Below, one piece after another: positions 1 through 6,113 of a DNA stretch of 13,925 nucleotides. The translations under genes and the position numbers were made by a program. The notes beneath the pieces were generated by a model, which was given only the letters and a program-made list of their open reading frames with translations, was not told where the DNA came from and searched no databases. Every line of letters begins with the position of its first letter. The stretch's first letter is position 1. Source of the stretch: an uncultured Candidatus Saccharibacteria bacterium (GTDB lineage Bacteria; Patescibacteriota; Saccharimonadia; CAILAD01; GCA-016700035); the NCBI GenBank assembly GCA_937996675.1, contig CALKUN010000055.1, positions 1-13,925 of the forward strand, in the 5' to 3' direction.

Positions 1-1566
1 CCCTGTGAGTACGACGGCCAGCCCCTGTGGATCGGGTCGGGCACCCGGATCGACATGATCTGGCACATCGCCATCCGGGCCATCGACCCCAAGCTCATCA
101 AGGACCCTGAAGCTGTCGCCAAAAAGCTCGCGCCTGTCATTGGCCAAGATGAAGCTCGTCTGCGCGATCAACTAACCTTCAAAACCTCTCGCTATATTGA
201 GCTCAAGCAGCAAATTGGACACGAAGAATCAGACAAGATCAGCAAGCTCCAAATCACCGGCCTCATCTTGCGCGATAGAGACTACCGCTACTATCCAGAA
301 TCTAACCTGCTCAGTCACGTCCTCGGCTACGTCAACTCAGACGGCAAGGGACAGTACGGCGTCGAGCAATACATGGATGAGAAGCTGGCTGGTAAGAATG
401 GATCCCTCAAAGCTGTCACCGACAGTAATGGTATCCCGATCTCAACGCAAGACAACATCAGTCAGGAGCCAGAAGATGGCGTCGGCGCAGTGCTCACGAT
501 CGATCGCTATATCCAGGGCGTAGCTGAACGTGCGCTCAAGTCCGCGATTGATGCGAATCACTCACCATCAGGGAGTGTCATCGTGATGGATCCAAAGTCC
601 GGCGCGATTCGGGCTATGGTCAACTATCCAGACTACGATCCAAATACTTATGGCAAAGTATCAGCCGATAACTACAACAGCTTCATCAACAGCGCTGTCT
701 CCAACCAGTTTGAGCCGGGATCTGGCTTTAAGCCACTCACGATGGCGATCGGGCTCGAGGCTGGCAAGATACGCCCCGATACGACATTTAATGACACGGG
801 GAGTGAGACGATCGGGGAGTACACCATTCGTAACGCTGAGAACCACAGCTTTGGCGTCGTTGATATGAGTCTGGTTATCAAAAACTCCATCAATACCGGT
901 ATGGTGTTTATCCTCAAGCAACTCGGTGGGGGACAGATCACCAGAGCCGGTAAAGAAGTACTCTACCAAGGTATCCAGAAGTTTGGCCTGGGCAAGAAAA
1001 CCGGCGTGGACCTAGCTGGAGAGGCTTCAGGTAAATTGAAGGATCCCAAAGCAGCCGATATCGACTATGCCAACATGACTTTTGGGCAGGGTATTGGTAC
1101 CACGAGCCTTCAGATGATCACCGCTCTCTCGGCGATTGCCAATGGTGGTACTCTCGTCAAGCCGTACGTGATTGATAAGACGATCGCTACGGATGGCAAG
1201 ATCACTCAGCTTGAACACAAGCCCCAGGTGCAACAGCTTATTAAGAAAGAAAATGCTGACGCTGTGGCACAAATGATGATCAAGGTGGTCGAAGGGGGAT
1301 CGGGCTACCTGACACGCATTCCGGGCTACAAAATCGCCGGTAAGACCGGTACGGCCCAAGTGCCACGCGCCGACGGGAAGGGCTATGAGACCGACAAGAA
1401 CATCGGCTCATTTATCGGCTTTGCCCCTGTGGATAACCCTCAATTCATCATTCTCGTCCGCGTCGACTATCCGCAGACCAACACCTTCGCTGAGCGCAGC
1501 GCCGTGCCGGCTTTCGCTGAAATCGCCAAGGAGCTATTCAAGTACTACAACATCCCACCTTCTTGA
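1..1566 (+). CDS. ftsI: FtsI-type penicillin-binding protein (class B PBP transpeptidase), 5' truncated
   Basis: Cross-links septal peptidoglycan outside the membrane, partnered with FtsW. The frame is open from base 1, so the start, membrane anchor and beginning of the dimerisation domain lie outside the window; the ATG at 55 is internal. Counting from that Met, all three penicillin-binding motifs are present: SGFK at 223-226 (catalytic Ser, inside EPGSGFKP), SIN at 278-280 and KTG at 430-432 (GKTGTAQ). GVDLAGEASG near 317-326 is also typical of class B PBPs. There is no PASTA domain; the protein ends at TGA 1564-1566. Odd: codons 1-35 have G or C in the third position in 34 of 35 cases, against 16 of the next 35, and residues before about DPKLIKD do not clearly resemble an FtsI N-terminus. 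The family call is firm; whether it is the division (FtsI) or elongation (PBP2) paralogue rests on the ftsW/murG/ftsQ context. Confidence 0.88.
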   Translation, partial: PCEYDGQPLWIGSGTRIDMIWHIAIRAIDPKLIKDPEAVAKKLAPVIGQDEARLRDQLTFKTSRYIELKQQIGHEESDKISKLQITGLILRDRDYRYYPESNLLSHVLGYVNSDGKGQYGVEQYMDEKLAGKNGSLKAVTDSNGIPISTQDNISQEPEDGVGAVLTIDRYIQGVAERALKSAIDANHSPSGSVIVMDPKSGAIRAMVNYPDYDPNTYGKVSADNYNSFINSAVSNQFEPGSGFKPLTMAIGLEAGKIRPDTTFNDTGSETIGEYTIRNAENHSFGVVDMSLVIKNSINTGMVFILKQLGGGQITRAGKEVLYQGIQKFGLGKKTGVDLAGEASGKLKDPKAADIDYANMTFGQGIGTTSLQMITALSAIANGGTLVKPYVIDKTIATDGKITQLEHKPQVQQLIKKENADAVAQMMIKVVEGGSGYLTRIPGYKIAGKTGTAQVPRADGKGYETDKNIGSFIGFAPVDNPQFIILVRVDYPQTNTFAERSAVPAFAEIAKELFKYYNIPPS

Positions 1567-1577
1567 TCTTAGATATT

Positions 1578-1711
1578 TAGTATGCGGCTCACTTCTAGCG
1601 CGCCCAGCTGCGTTTACGCTTGGTAGAAAACTTCACCGTACTTTGAGTACGCTTCAGCTTCCTACCAATGCTAAGCCTTGCTGGGCATCACTATAAGATG
1701 AGCCGGTACTA
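1578..1711. repeat. 134-bp imperfect palindrome (long hairpin) after ftsI
   Basis: The sequence is nearly its own reverse complement around base 1644. The centre is CGTACT-TTG-AGTACG (1637-1651). Further matched arms are TTGGTAG 1620-1626 with CTACCAA 1662-1668, GCCCAGC 1602-1608 with GCTGGGC 1680-1686, CGGCTCA 1585-1591 with TGAGCCG 1699-1705, and TAGTA 1578-1582 with TACTA 1707-1711. The first three pairs are exactly symmetrical; the outer ones are shifted by one to two bases. No ORF of note, no direct flanking duplication and no T-run follow. It could be a MITE-like element, a 3'-UTR hairpin of ftsI, or a structured RNA. Confidence 0.8.
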
Positions 1712-1738
1712 GCCTTAAAACAATCTGCCTCAAGGCTA
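1710..1738. other. Small hairpin next to the long palindrome
   Basis: TAGCCTT (1710-1716) and AAGGCTA (1732-1738) form a perfect 7-bp inverted repeat with a 15-base loop, directly abutting the outer edge of the 134-bp palindrome. No T-run follows on the plus strand, so it is not a standard terminator for ftsI. Function unknown. Confidence 0.4.
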
Positions 1739-1750
1739 CTAAATAAAGCG

Positions 1751-1786
1751 GCGCTCCTTGTGCAGCCGAAGCTACACAAAGAGCGC
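1751..1786 (-). terminator. Rho-independent terminator of the first zinc-ribbon gene
   Basis: GCGCTCCTTGTG (1751-1762) pairs with CACAAAGAGCGC (1775-1786), a 12-bp stem with one mismatch and a 12-base loop. Read on the minus strand it lies 9 bases after the stop of the 1795-2157 gene and is followed by CGCTTTATTT, a moderate U-tract. Confidence 0.65.
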
Positions 1787-1794
1787 AAAGTCCC

Positions 1795-2157
1795 TTACGA
1801 GACAAAGTCGAGCCAACGCGGGTTGAGTTCGGCGACCACAAGCCGACGATTCTCGCCAGTCACACGACCGACGTAGATCGGCCCTGTGCGGAGACACTGG
1901 ATCTCGGTATCCGTAAGGCCGGCCGTGCCATCAGCCTCGCCGTAGCGAGCGATGAACACGAACTCACGTCCGCACCGATTGCACTGTTGACCGACCGAGG
2001 TCTGACCGCACCAGCCACAAGTGGCAAGCGATGCGTTGTGGATCAGCAGCGTGCACGACGTGCTGACGATTCGATTCATCTCAGCCTCCACCTCAGCGAT
2101 GGAAGCTCCCTGCACATTCGCGACAACTGTCGCCAACTCTGTGACTTCACTATGCAT
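1795..2157 (-). CDS. Small zinc-ribbon protein, unknown function (copy 1)
   Basis: A 120-residue protein with a helical N-terminal part (about 1-40) and a four-cysteine zinc ribbon: C47-x2-C50 and C59-x2-C62, the second pair in CNRCGREF. The C-terminal half is probably a small beta-rich domain. The frame is open further upstream, but the ATG at 2157 is chosen because AAAGGACC precedes it at Shine-Dalgarno distance, whereas the extra 22 residues are read from the AT-rich promoter region. It has its own promoter (2195-2223) and terminator (1751-1786). The second cysteine knuckle and the GPIYVGRVTG segment align with the neighbour at 2306-2656 (CPRCGTEL; SFIGWVYG), so the two look like distant paralogues with the same 11-base ribosome-site leader. 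Codons are more GC-rich than in the cell-wall genes it separates, suggesting acquisition. Metal binding is inferred from spacing; no function can be assigned. Confidence 0.75.
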   Translation of the reverse strand: MHSEVTELATVVANVQGASIAEVEAEMNRIVSTSCTLLIHNASLATCGWCGQTSVGQQCNRCGREFVFIARYGEADGTAGLTDTEIQCLRTGPIYVGRVTGENRRLVVAELNPRWLDFVS

Positions 2158-2194
2158 TCTAGTAGGTCCTTTCGGGAATATTCGGAATATCGAT

Positions 2195-2223
2195 ATAATA
2201 CAATAAATATTCATATTATGCAA
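2195..2223 (-). promoter_or_regulatory. Sigma-70-type promoter of the first zinc-ribbon gene
   Basis: On the minus strand TTGCAT (2218-2223) is followed after 17 bases by TATTAT (2195-2200). Transcription would start near 2188, giving a leader of about 31 bases that contains the CCGAAAGGACC ribosome site (2165-2175). Confidence 0.65.
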
Positions 2224-2242
2224 CTATAAGCATGTTGCATAA
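2216..2242. promoter_or_regulatory. Possible operator overlapping the -35 of the first zinc-ribbon gene
   Basis: TTATGCAAC (2216-2224) and GTTGCATAA (2234-2242) are perfect 9-base inverted repeats separated by 9 bases. The left arm covers the -35 hexamer. Size and symmetry fit a dimeric repressor or activator site; the regulator is unknown. Confidence 0.45.
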
Positions 2243-2246
2243 GTTG

Positions 2247-2288
2247 AAACCCCCAGAGGTCACCCTTCGTGAGAAGAGGACATGGGGG
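2247..2288 (-). terminator. Rho-independent terminator of the second zinc-ribbon gene
   Basis: On the minus strand CCCCCA (2283-2288 region) pairs with TGGGGG (2250-2255 region) and is followed by TTTC. The stem is six G/C-rich pairs with a long, partly self-complementary loop. It lies about 18 bases past the stop of the 2306-2656 gene. Confidence 0.55.
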
Positions 2289-2305
2289 AATGTGGGTATG
2301 GGTGT

Positions 2306-2656
2306 CTAGGCGTTGACGAGATCGATCAGGTGATCGAGCTCCTCGCAATCAGCCAGCTCGCACTCATCGTGGTCACCAACGAGCTCGTAAAAGCCGGGCC
2401 GTCCGTACACCCAGCCGATGAAGGAGAGGTGGATCGGATAGCGCTCGGTGGCGCGTTCGGTGGCCTCTGCCAGGGTCTCGCCATCGTGCCAGAACAGCGT
2501 GGCGACGTACATCAGCTCCGTCCCGCATCGGGGACAGGTGTCCGGGATGTCGGTGGATCGATCCCATGTGAGCACGCGCTCGCAAGCCGAGCAGCGAGTG
2601 GCCGCGCCATCATCAAGGACGGTGTGGCATTCGTAAGGTACTTCAGTTGCTTTCAT
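2306..2656 (-). CDS. Small zinc-ribbon protein, unknown function (copy 2)
   Basis: A 116-residue acidic protein with a zinc ribbon formed by C22-x2-C25 and C41-x2-C44 (CPRCGTEL), and two further cysteines, C99 and C104, in an acidic tail. The start at 2656 is set by CCGAAAGGACC three bases upstream of the ATG; the same 11-base leader precedes the neighbour at 2157. Upstream in-frame codons run into the promoter and are not counted. Domain order matches the neighbour: N-terminal segment, four-Cys ribbon, then a segment with SFIGWVYGRPGFYEL matching GPIYVGRVTG of copy 1. It lies opposite to the cell-wall genes, between ftsI and mraY, with its own promoter and terminator. High third-position GC contrasts with the AT-rich flanks. 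Such ribbons can bind nucleic acid or protein; which applies here cannot be seen. Confidence 0.75.
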   Translation of the reverse strand: MKATEVPYECHTVLDDGAATRCSACERVLTWDRSTDIPDTCPRCGTELMYVATLFWHDGETLAEATERATERYPIHLSFIGWVYGRPGFYELVGDHDECELADCEELDHLIDLVNA

Positions 2657-2694
2657 TGTGGTCCTTTCGGAGAACCTCGGGGAAACGGATACAT

Positions 2695-2723
2695 ATAGTA
2701 CCATCATATTTCACAGCTATCAA
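2695..2723 (-). promoter_or_regulatory. Sigma-70-type promoter of the second zinc-ribbon gene
   Basis: On the minus strand TTGATA (2718-2723) is followed after 17 bases by TACTAT (2695-2700). The predicted start near 2688 gives a leader of about 32 bases, the same length as for the first zinc-ribbon gene. Confidence 0.6.
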
Positions 2724-2739
2724 TACCCACACGAGCTAT

Positions 2740-2766
2740 GTGACAGATCACCATAAGTGATATAAT
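2740..2766 (+). promoter_or_regulatory. Promoter of mraY with a very short leader
   Basis: TATAAT (2761-2766) is a consensus -10 element; GTGACA (2740-2745) is the best -35 match, at a short 15-base spacing. ATCAC (2749-2753) and GTGAT (2757-2761 region) form a small inverted repeat at the edge of the -10. The mraY ATG is 12 bases after the -10, so the mRNA would be nearly leaderless; no Shine-Dalgarno sequence is present. It drives rightward, back to back with the promoter at 2695-2723. Confidence 0.6.
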
Positions 2767-2778
2767 TATGCCAATACT

Positions 2779-3816
2779 ATGCAGCCAACACTCAACTTTG
2801 ACCAATTCACAACTGCACTGATTCCTGTCCTCTGGCTCGCTTTTGGTGGCTTTGTTCTCGCTATGCTCGCTACACCTATCTTTACGAACCTAGCCTACAA
2901 GCACCAGTGGTGGCGCAAACAACGTTCCCAGGCAGTCACCGGAGAAGCAGCACCGGTCTTTCAGAAGCTCCATGCCGCCAAGCACCGTCGCAACATCCCG
3001 ACAATGGCTGGCTCAATCGTCCTGATCTCAGTTGTCCTCATCACATTCTTCTTCAACCTCGACCGTAACCAAACCTGGCTCCCACTGGCAGCCCTCGGTC
3101 TCTTTGGTGGACTCGGTCTCATTGATGACTTCTCAAATATCTTTGGCTTTGCCAATCTCAGCGGTGGACTCAAGGCCAAGACCCAAGCTATTGCACTCGT
3201 CAGCCTCTCACTCATCCTAGCGCTCTACTTCCACTACAAGCTCGGCTACGACCTCATCCACGTGCCAGCAGTTGGGGACTTCTCAATTGGGTGGCTCTAC
3301 ATTCCGCTCTTCATCACAGTCGTCTTCTCGACTACGAAGGCCGTTTCAATTACTGATGGACTCGATGGGCTGGCTGGTGGGCTTCTGTCACTGGCATTTG
3401 GAAGCTTTGCGGTCATCAGCTTCTTCTCGGGTCTCCCAATGTTGGCTGGATTCTGCGCTACACTGGTCGGTGCACTCTTGGCCTATACATGGTTTAATAT
3501 TTTCCCAGCCCGCTTCTTCATGGGGCAAGTGGGATCGACCGCCCTTGGTGCCGTCCTCGGCGTCATCGCCATGCTGACCAACTCCGTCTTTGTCCTCCCA
3601 ATTATCGGTATCGTCTTCGTGATGGAGGCTGGCTCCAGCTTCATCCAGGTATTCTCCAAAAAGGTCTTCAAGCGCAGAGTATTTCTCTCTGCACCACTCC
3701 ATCATCACTTGGAGGCGATCGGCTGGCCTGAAACAAAAGTCACCATGAGACTCTGGGTCATCGGCGCGATTATGGGGACCTTTGGACTCATCATCGGTCT
3801 GATCGCTCGTGGCTAG
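2779..3816 (+). CDS. mraY: Phospho-MurNAc-pentapeptide transferase (lipid I synthase)
   Basis: Integral membrane enzyme that moves phospho-MurNAc-pentapeptide from UDP onto undecaprenyl phosphate, giving lipid I for MurG. The 345-residue length is normal (about 320-360) and many hydrophobic spans are visible from residue 13 on. Family motifs: D116-D117 in GLIDDFSN, TDGLDGLAGG at 192-201, and APLHHHLEAIGWPE at 306-318 with H308-H310. Odd: the FMGD motif, which supplies the third conserved metal-binding Asp (E. coli D267), reads FMGQ here with Q250; its distance of 58 residues to the HHH motif matches E. coli (57), so the alignment is secure. The codon is CAA, more than one change from an Asp codon. 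Start: first ATG after a consensus -10, without a visible ribosome site. ftsW begins inside its last codons. Family assignment is firm; the effect of Q250 is unknown. Confidence 0.93.
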   Translation: MQPTLNFDQFTTALIPVLWLAFGGFVLAMLATPIFTNLAYKHQWWRKQRSQAVTGEAAPVFQKLHAAKHRRNIPTMAGSIVLISVVLITFFFNLDRNQTWLPLAALGLFGGLGLIDDFSNIFGFANLSGGLKAKTQAIALVSLSLILALYFHYKLGYDLIHVPAVGDFSIGWLYIPLFITVVFSTTKAVSITDGLDGLAGGLLSLAFGSFAVISFFSGLPMLAGFCATLVGALLAYTWFNIFPARFFMGQVGSTALGAVLGVIAMLTNSVFVLPIIGIVFVMEAGSSFIQVFSKKVFKRRVFLSAPLHHHLEAIGWPETKVTMRLWVIGAIMGTFGLIIGLIARG

Positions 3817-5080
3817 ACAGAGCAGGACAGTCGGACTCAGTCCGACAGGAATTATTGAACAGCTCCGACAGCGGCCCTACCATCGCCCGGACTACTTTCT
3901 CGGCCTCATGGTGCTGGCGCTGATCGCTGTCGGCATGATCGTGATTTACTCTACTGGTTCCATCGCAAACTTCAACATCACCGGCGGTACGAGTGACCGG
4001 AACTCGTTCTTCTACAGTCAGCTAGGCAATCTCGCCATCGGGCTAGCCGGTTGGTTCTTTGCCTCACGTATCAAGTACGACACCTGGAAAGTCTGGGCAC
4101 CCTGGATGCTCGGCATATCACTCTTCTTGATGCTCCTCGTACTGGTGCCAGGGCTCTCCACGCACGTCAATGGTGCGAGTCGTTGGGTCCGGCTCGGATT
4201 CTTGAGCTTCCAGCCGGCTGAGTTTCTCAAGCTCTCACTGGTACTGTGGCTGGCGACATGGCTGGATGCCAACCGCACCAAACTCCGTTCAATCAAGCAG
4301 GGGCTCCTGCCGGTCATGCTCGTCCTGACGATTACCGCCATTCTCTCCATTGTCATCCAGCGAGACATGGGTACCGGCCTGGTCTTGCTCGGAGCTGGCC
4401 TGGCAGTGTTCTTTGTCTCAGATGCGCCTATCTGGATCTTTGGTATCGGCATGGGCGGATTCCTAGCCGGAGCTGGCCTCCTAGTAGCACTCTTCCCATA
4501 CCGCTTGGCCCGACTAGCCAGCTTCTTCAACCACACCGATGATGTCACCGGGGCAGACTATCACATCAACCAAGCGCTCATCGCCATGGGGAGTGGGGGA
4601 ATCCTCGGCAGGGGGTTGGGAAACAGTCTCCAATCGTACGGCTACCTGCCAGAGTCGACCAACGACTCAATCTTTGCGATAGTAGGGGAGCAGTTTGGAC
4701 TCTGGGGCACGCTGCTCGTGGTCGGCCTGTTCTCATCGCTGGCTTGGCGTGGTCTTCGGATCTGTCGCCAGGCCCCAGACCGACTCAGCCGCATGATTGC
4801 GACCGGCATCATTACTTGGCTCACCATTCAGGCCCTCATCAACATGATGGCCATGCTCAGCCTCATTCCATTGACAGGGATCCCACTCCCGTTCATCAGC
4901 TATGGCGGTACGAGTCTGATCGCCAGTCTGGTGGCAGTGGGAATCCTGCAGAATATTTCGCGTTATACAGAAAGGGAAGCAGCCAATGAGGATCGTAGTA
5001 TCCGGCGGCGGAACCGGAGGACATCTGATGCCAGTGCTAGCGCTGTCTCAAGCTCTCCGCTCCCAGATCAAATCAGCTGA
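3809..5080 (+). CDS. ftsW: FtsW lipid II polymerase (SEDS glycosyltransferase)
   Basis: Polytopic membrane glycosyltransferase that polymerises lipid II at the septum together with the FtsI-type PBP. SEDS signatures appear in order: NGASRWVRLG (121-130), FQPAEFLKLS (134-143), IQRDMGTGL (183-191), GSGGILGRGLG (261-271), LPESTNDSIFAIVGEQFG (280-297, with the probable catalytic D286), and the C-terminal LTGIPLPFISYGGTS (355-369). The start is GTG at 3809, overlapping mraY by 8 bp and pointing to translational coupling. The 423-residue protein carries a basic/serine-rich tail from about residue 393 that is encoded entirely inside the start of murG in another frame, so this tail is probably not conserved and may have arisen by overprinting. 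FtsW rather than RodA is chosen because of the mraY/murG/ftsQ neighbours. Confidence 0.92.
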   Translation: MARQSRTVGLSPTGIIEQLRQRPYHRPDYFLGLMVLALIAVGMIVIYSTGSIANFNITGGTSDRNSFFYSQLGNLAIGLAGWFFASRIKYDTWKVWAPWMLGISLFLMLLVLVPGLSTHVNGASRWVRLGFLSFQPAEFLKLSLVLWLATWLDANRTKLRSIKQGLLPVMLVLTITAILSIVIQRDMGTGLVLLGAGLAVFFVSDAPIWIFGIGMGGFLAGAGLLVALFPYRLARLASFFNHTDDVTGADYHINQALIAMGSGGILGRGLGNSLQSYGYLPESTNDSIFAIVGEQFGLWGTLLVVGLFSSLAWRGLRICRQAPDRLSRMIATGIITWLTIQALINMMAMLSLIPLTGIPLPFISYGGTSLIASLVAVGILQNISRYTEREAANEDRSIRRRNRRTSDASASAVSSSPLPDQIS

Positions 5081-6113
5081 GATATTCTTCATCGGCACGG
5101 GCGATGCAGCCGAGCAGAAGCTCGTCGAAGCCCAGGGCCTGAAGTACTACAGTGTGCCGTCCGGCAAGTTCCGCCGGTACGGTCGTGGCGTCGTGACCGA
5201 GCTCACGGATATCAAAACAATCCGCGCCAACATCAAAGACGCAGGCCGGTATATCAATGGCCGTCGACGGGCCCGCGCAATCTTGCGCGAGCTCAACCCT
5301 GACGTAGTGTTTACGAAGGGAAGCAATCCGTCCGTGCCGGTCGGACAAGCTGCCGCCCAGCTCGGCATCCCACTCGTTATCCACGAGTCTGACTCGATCA
5401 TGGGGCTAGCCAATCGCATCCTAGCTCGCAAAGCATCGGCCATCGCGACAGGGTTTCCGATCAAGCATTTTGATAAGCTCAAGACAAAGGCTCACCTGAC
5501 ATACACCGGCAGTCCGATCCGTGAAGCCCTCTCATCCGGGATTGCTGCGCGGGCCGACAAGCATTTCAAGCTCGACCCCAAGCGACCAGTACTGCTGGTC
5601 ATCGGTGGATCACAAGGCGCACTCCCAATCAACCAGATCATCTGGGAGTCTCTCGATACCCTGACCCAACACGTGCAGATCATTCACCAAGCCGGCACGC
5701 ACAGCATCGCCGAGGCCACCAAGCATGCCCGTCCGCACTACTATCCAGTCGAGAGACTGGGCGAAGAGCTGGCCGACGTATATCAACGAGCCGATGTCGT
5801 CATCTCACGGGCTGGCGCCACCACACTGGCCGAGCTCGCACACTTCCACAAGCCAGTCATTCTCATCCCGTGGCCGGGGGCTGCCAACGACCATCAAGTT
5901 GCTAATGCGGCGTTCTTCAGTCACAAAGGAGCCGCCCGCGTGATTGAGCAGGATCATCTCACGCCCGAGACACTGGTTGAGGCCGTTGAGAGCCTCCTCA
6001 AGCACCCAAATGACCGCAAGCACCTCAGCGAAGCCATTGGACGACTCGCGAAGTCTGACGCGGCTGTTGAGCTTGCCGAACTCGTGATTAAGACAGGAAA
6101 ACACCATGGCTGA
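4986..6113 (+). CDS. murG: MurG, lipid II-forming GlcNAc transferase
   Basis: Membrane-associated GT28 glycosyltransferase adding GlcNAc from UDP-GlcNAc to lipid I. The 375-residue protein has the two-domain GT-B signature: GGGTGGH at 7-13 (N-terminal glycine loop), HESD at 133-136 where many MurGs have HEQN, TGSPIRE at 174-180, GGSQGA at 207-212, SRAGATTLAE at 274-283 and PGAANDHQVANA at 297-308 for UDP-GlcNAc binding. The ATG at 4986 is preceded by AAAGGGAAG at good spacing and begins right at the conserved first strand (MRIVVSGGGTGGH), so the start is well determined even though it lies 95 bp inside ftsW. The end overlaps ftsQ by 8 bp. Co-transcription with mraY and ftsW puts consecutive lipid II steps and the polymerase on one message. 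Confidence 0.94.
   Translation: MRIVVSGGGTGGHLMPVLALSQALRSQIKSAEIFFIGTGDAAEQKLVEAQGLKYYSVPSGKFRRYGRGVVTELTDIKTIRANIKDAGRYINGRRRARAILRELNPDVVFTKGSNPSVPVGQAAAQLGIPLVIHESDSIMGLANRILARKASAIATGFPIKHFDKLKTKAHLTYTGSPIREALSSGIAARADKHFKLDPKRPVLLVIGGSQGALPINQIIWESLDTLTQHVQIIHQAGTHSIAEATKHARPHYYPVERLGEELADVYQRADVVISRAGATTLAELAHFHKPVILIPWPGAANDHQVANAAFFSHKGAARVIEQDHLTPETLVEAVESLLKHPNDRKHLSEAIGRLAKSDAAVELAELVIKTGKHHG

Noticed and set aside
2158..2223. Longer start for the first zinc-ribbon protein
   Set aside because: The extra residues are translated from the AT-rich promoter and ribosome-site leader; the inner ATG has the proper Shine-Dalgarno distance.
2282..2698. 138-codon plus-strand ORF opposite the second zinc-ribbon gene
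   Set aside because: Starts within the terminator stem; the minus strand has the zinc-ribbon motifs and expression signals.
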